From positions 1 through 64,000 of the forward strand of contig RDOF01000008.1 of the NCBI GenBank assembly GCA_011365025.1: a DNA stretch of 64,000 bases, given 5' to 3'. The notes below the pieces were generated by a model. The model had not been told where the DNA came from. It searched no databases and was given only the letters and a program-made list of their open reading frames with translations. Numbering within the stretch: the stretch's first letter is position 1; every line of letters starts with the position of its first letter. The stretch is from Candidatus Thorarchaeota archaeon (lineage in GTDB: Archaea > Asgardarchaeota > Thorarchaeia > Thorarchaeales > Thorarchaeaceae). Below are positions 62,095 to 64,000 of this stretch, piece after piece. Position numbers and translations under genes: made by a program.

Positions 62095-63945
62095 CTAAAC
62101 GGAGAACTCGGATACACGCAGATCGGTCCTACTACTGAAAATAACGTATACGGGAATTGCAGCCAGCATTACAACGAACAAGAGGGCAATGATTGTGACC
62201 ATCATCGTGAAGGGCAGATAGAGAAGTGAGGGAACAGCGGCCTCGGGGACAAGAAAGAATATGCTGAAAATAGTGGCAAATAGCACGCCCGGAAATCCTG
62301 CCTGAAGACCTATGCTTACTCCTTCCGCTATCATTGTCTTAGCAATGAATGATGGCTTTGCCCCTATAGACCGCATTATGACGTAGTCCCGAAATCTACC
62401 AAAAACAGAAACCAGTAGGTAATTCATTAAAGAGAGAAAGGCGCTGAACAAAGCGATTAATGGCAGCGGCTGGAGCAATGACCAAAAAGAACCAACTACT
62501 CTCAGATTCTCTTCAACAACTGCCTGTTGGGAGAAGATTTCCATGCCGTAGTCGGAAACCATTGCTTCAAGGGAATTCATGGAAGACTGATCATAATCGT
62601 AGAGTTGTAGGAGGAGCAGGTTGGGCCCGGAGATTGGGAAAAGATCCTGCATTCTCGCATAGCTTATGAAGGCTACATCTCCACCGTTTACAATATCAAA
62701 AGCGATTGCTGTGATATCAAAGGCTGCGCCTTCGATTCCAATGCTTTGGATTAAGGGATCAGTGTAGAGAGTTGAAGCTAGTTCTCCGCCTAGCCAAGCA
62801 TGGTATGACAGATTCGCCGGAGAGCCCTCATAATACCAATCGGAGATTGTGTTTTGCCAGTCAATACCTACAACAAGCGCACTGCCTGATCGCTCCTCAC
62901 CTATCATTTCCCAATCGCCAATCGTTGGATTCCAAATGATTCCTGCGCCCTCCGTCACCGTTGTGTGGGCGAGGATACGAGATTCCAACGTCCTCACATT
63001 TGACCAATCTTCAAGTTCAGTGACAAGAGGCGACGGTATCCTGTAGGGCTCGTTAGCGAAATCGAACGTACTATCGAGTTTCGACCCACTTAGAGAGTAA
63101 GCGCTGTAGTACTGGTCCAAGAGAGCAGGATCACCAACTGCGACCACATCGGAGCCCATTGATCGGATGATATAGGCATTAGTAGTAGCCTCCACCACTC
63201 CGCCACCTATCCACAACATTGACGCAAGAGATACACTCAGAAAGAGTGATAGGAGTGTTCGCCGTGATCCCTTGACTCTCCGCCCGGAGGCTTTTGCAGC
63301 TGTCCTGAATACAAGGCCAAAAGAATCAAGGAACCCAACCCGTTGCACCCGTGATCCAACTTCGGGATTTAGGGCGTCAATGGGCGATTCGTGTACTGTG
63401 TCATAGATTGGCTTCTGTGCGGCAAAGAAACCTGACAGCAAGAAGATTGCAGCTAGGAATACTACCTGAAGGATTGGAAAATTAAAGGAGAACGCGATGG
63501 TTGGGACTGCAGAAGCCAGCCAAACCAGTCCGACCAAGTAAATCACTGTGCCTACTGCAATGCCAATAATAACGCTAGCGCCCAAGAGCATGACTGCTTG
63601 AGCCATAAAATGGTCGAAGAGCGTGTCCATGAGTGTCCCGACTGCTTTCATTAATCCAATATCCTTGCGTCTGGCTACCATCTCCAATGAGATCGTGCTG
63701 GATACCACTACGGCTCCGAGAATTAGAACCAGGATTAGGGTAGCCCAGATGAAGGTTTCAAGAAAGACGCCAAGAGAGGACGTGGTTCCGGTAGATGTTA
63801 CAAAGGACGTGACATCAAGAAGAACATTTCCAAAAAGAAACAAGAAAGTTGTTGCTGCTACAATGCTAACCATGGAGAGAAGTATGAGGGTAGTTCTAAA
63901 TGGCCTTCGTTTCAAGTCCTTGGAAGCGTAGTCTTGCTCAGACAT
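62095..63945 (-). CDS. FtsX/MacB-type ABC exporter permease with large extracellular domain
   Basis: 616 residues. The order is TM1 with a preceding LKRRPFRTTLILLS motif, TM2-TM4 with RRKDIGLMKAVG (coupling helix), a large extracellular domain (about residues 245-480, beta-rich), then TM helices with RFRDYVIMRSIGAKPSFIAKTMIAEG (second coupling motif). It overlaps the stop of an upstream ABC ATPase by 8 bases. Probably exports lipids, peptides or surface proteins. Confidence 0.88.
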   Translation of the reverse strand: MSEQDYASKDLKRRPFRTTLILLSMVSIVAATTFLFLFGNVLLDVTSFVTSTGTTSSLGVFLETFIWATLILVLILGAVVVSSTISLEMVARRKDIGLMKAVGTLMDTLFDHFMAQAVMLLGASVIIGIAVGTVIYLVGLVWLASAVPTIAFSFNFPILQVVFLAAIFLLSGFFAAQKPIYDTVHESPIDALNPEVGSRVQRVGFLDSFGLVFRTAAKASGRRVKGSRRTLLSLFLSVSLASMLWIGGGVVEATTNAYIIRSMGSDVVAVGDPALLDQYYSAYSLSGSKLDSTFDFANEPYRIPSPLVTELEDWSNVRTLESRILAHTTVTEGAGIIWNPTIGDWEMIGEERSGSALVVGIDWQNTISDWYYEGSPANLSYHAWLGGELASTLYTDPLIQSIGIEGAAFDITAIAFDIVNGGDVAFISYARMQDLFPISGPNLLLLQLYDYDQSSMNSLEAMVSDYGMEIFSQQAVVEENLRVVGSFWSLLQPLPLIALFSAFLSLMNYLLVSVFGRFRDYVIMRSIGAKPSFIAKTMIAEGVSIGLQAGFPGVLFATIFSIFFLVPEAAVPSLLYLPFTMMVTIIALLFVVMLAAIPVYVIFSSRTDLRVSEFSV

Positions 63946-64000
63946 CTTGCTTTAACACTCCGTCATCCATGCGGAATCGCTTTGCTCCCTTTGTCTTCAC
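63938..64000 (-). CDS. C-terminal end of an ABC transporter ATPase (cut by the window edge)
   Basis: 20 codons are visible, ending FRMDDGVLKQDV then TGA, the usual tail of MacB/LolD ATPases. It overlaps the permease start by 8 bases, the normal arrangement for such pairs. The rest lies beyond the window. Confidence 0.7.
   Translation of the reverse strand: MKTKGAKRFRMDDGVLKQDV

Overview
The window reads as a chromosomal segment of an archaeon, most likely an Asgard archaeon of the Thorarchaeia type (inference). Archaeal signs are class I LysRS, EF-2, the archaeal CoA route (pantoate kinase plus 4-phosphopantoate--beta-alanine ligase), archaeal CCA-adding enzyme, TrmY, RtcB, eS26, a tetraether-synthase-like radical SAM protein, TATA boxes, and many TTG/GTG starts. 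Asgard signs are four different small GTPases (Rab-like, Arf-like fused to a longin-like domain, MglA-like, and one with a winged-helix tail), a roadblock protein, and TPR/winged-helix proteins. Genes are dense, in short operons on both strands. I saw no CRISPR array, rRNA, prophage or intact insertion sequence.

Layout. 1-6.6 kb: end of a Thr-rich surface protein, a putative winged-helix protein, a prenyl diphosphate synthase, a TldD/TldE protease pair and a PhzF-like enzyme. 6.7-11.5 kb: a sialidase-like surface protein, a convergent gap with hairpins, the putative tetraether lipid synthase, and a small MazG-like operon. 11.8-20 kb: IleRS, M20 peptidase, EF-2 with an altered diphthamide loop, a methyltransferase, and a tRNA-Gln(CTG) carrying a D-loop insertion. 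20-29.2 kb: creatininase-like enzyme, MglA-like GTPase, aminotransferase, metallo-beta-lactamase protein, then a CoA cluster (pantoate kinase, phosphopantothenate synthetase, ketopantoate reductase, and divergent CoaBC) and a roadblock protein.

29.3-42.4 kb: a 1273-residue C25-like surface protease, a TPR protein, a GTPase, RtcB, an EamA transporter, a deoxyribosyltransferase-like protein, an OB-fold protein, the longin-Arf fusion GTPase, a gap holding a strongly structured candidate RNA, and an orphan protein. 42.5-51.9 kb: thymidylate kinase, a module of two surface proteins plus an ECF-type S component, a DUF4443-like regulator, an XPF-type nuclease, inositol-phosphate synthase, M42 peptidase, a Rab-like GTPase, a ribbon-helix-helix protein and a small ABC exporter pair. 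51.9-64 kb: a TPR/winged-helix protein, UPF0282, Nudix, CCA-adding enzyme, HDAC-like deacetylase, eS26, TrmY, PadR, a CDP-alcohol phosphatidyltransferase, LysRS, and an FtsX-type exporter whose ATPase runs off the window.

Themes that connect genes: tRNA biogenesis (insertion-bearing tRNA, RtcB, CCA enzyme, TrmY, two synthetases), archaeal membrane lipids (prenyl synthase, tetraether synthase, inositol-phosphate synthase, CDP-alcohol transferase), CoA synthesis in one cluster, and a GTPase/roadblock/longin toolkit. The most unusual unexplained sequence is the hairpin-rich non-coding stretch at about 40.82-41.19 kb.
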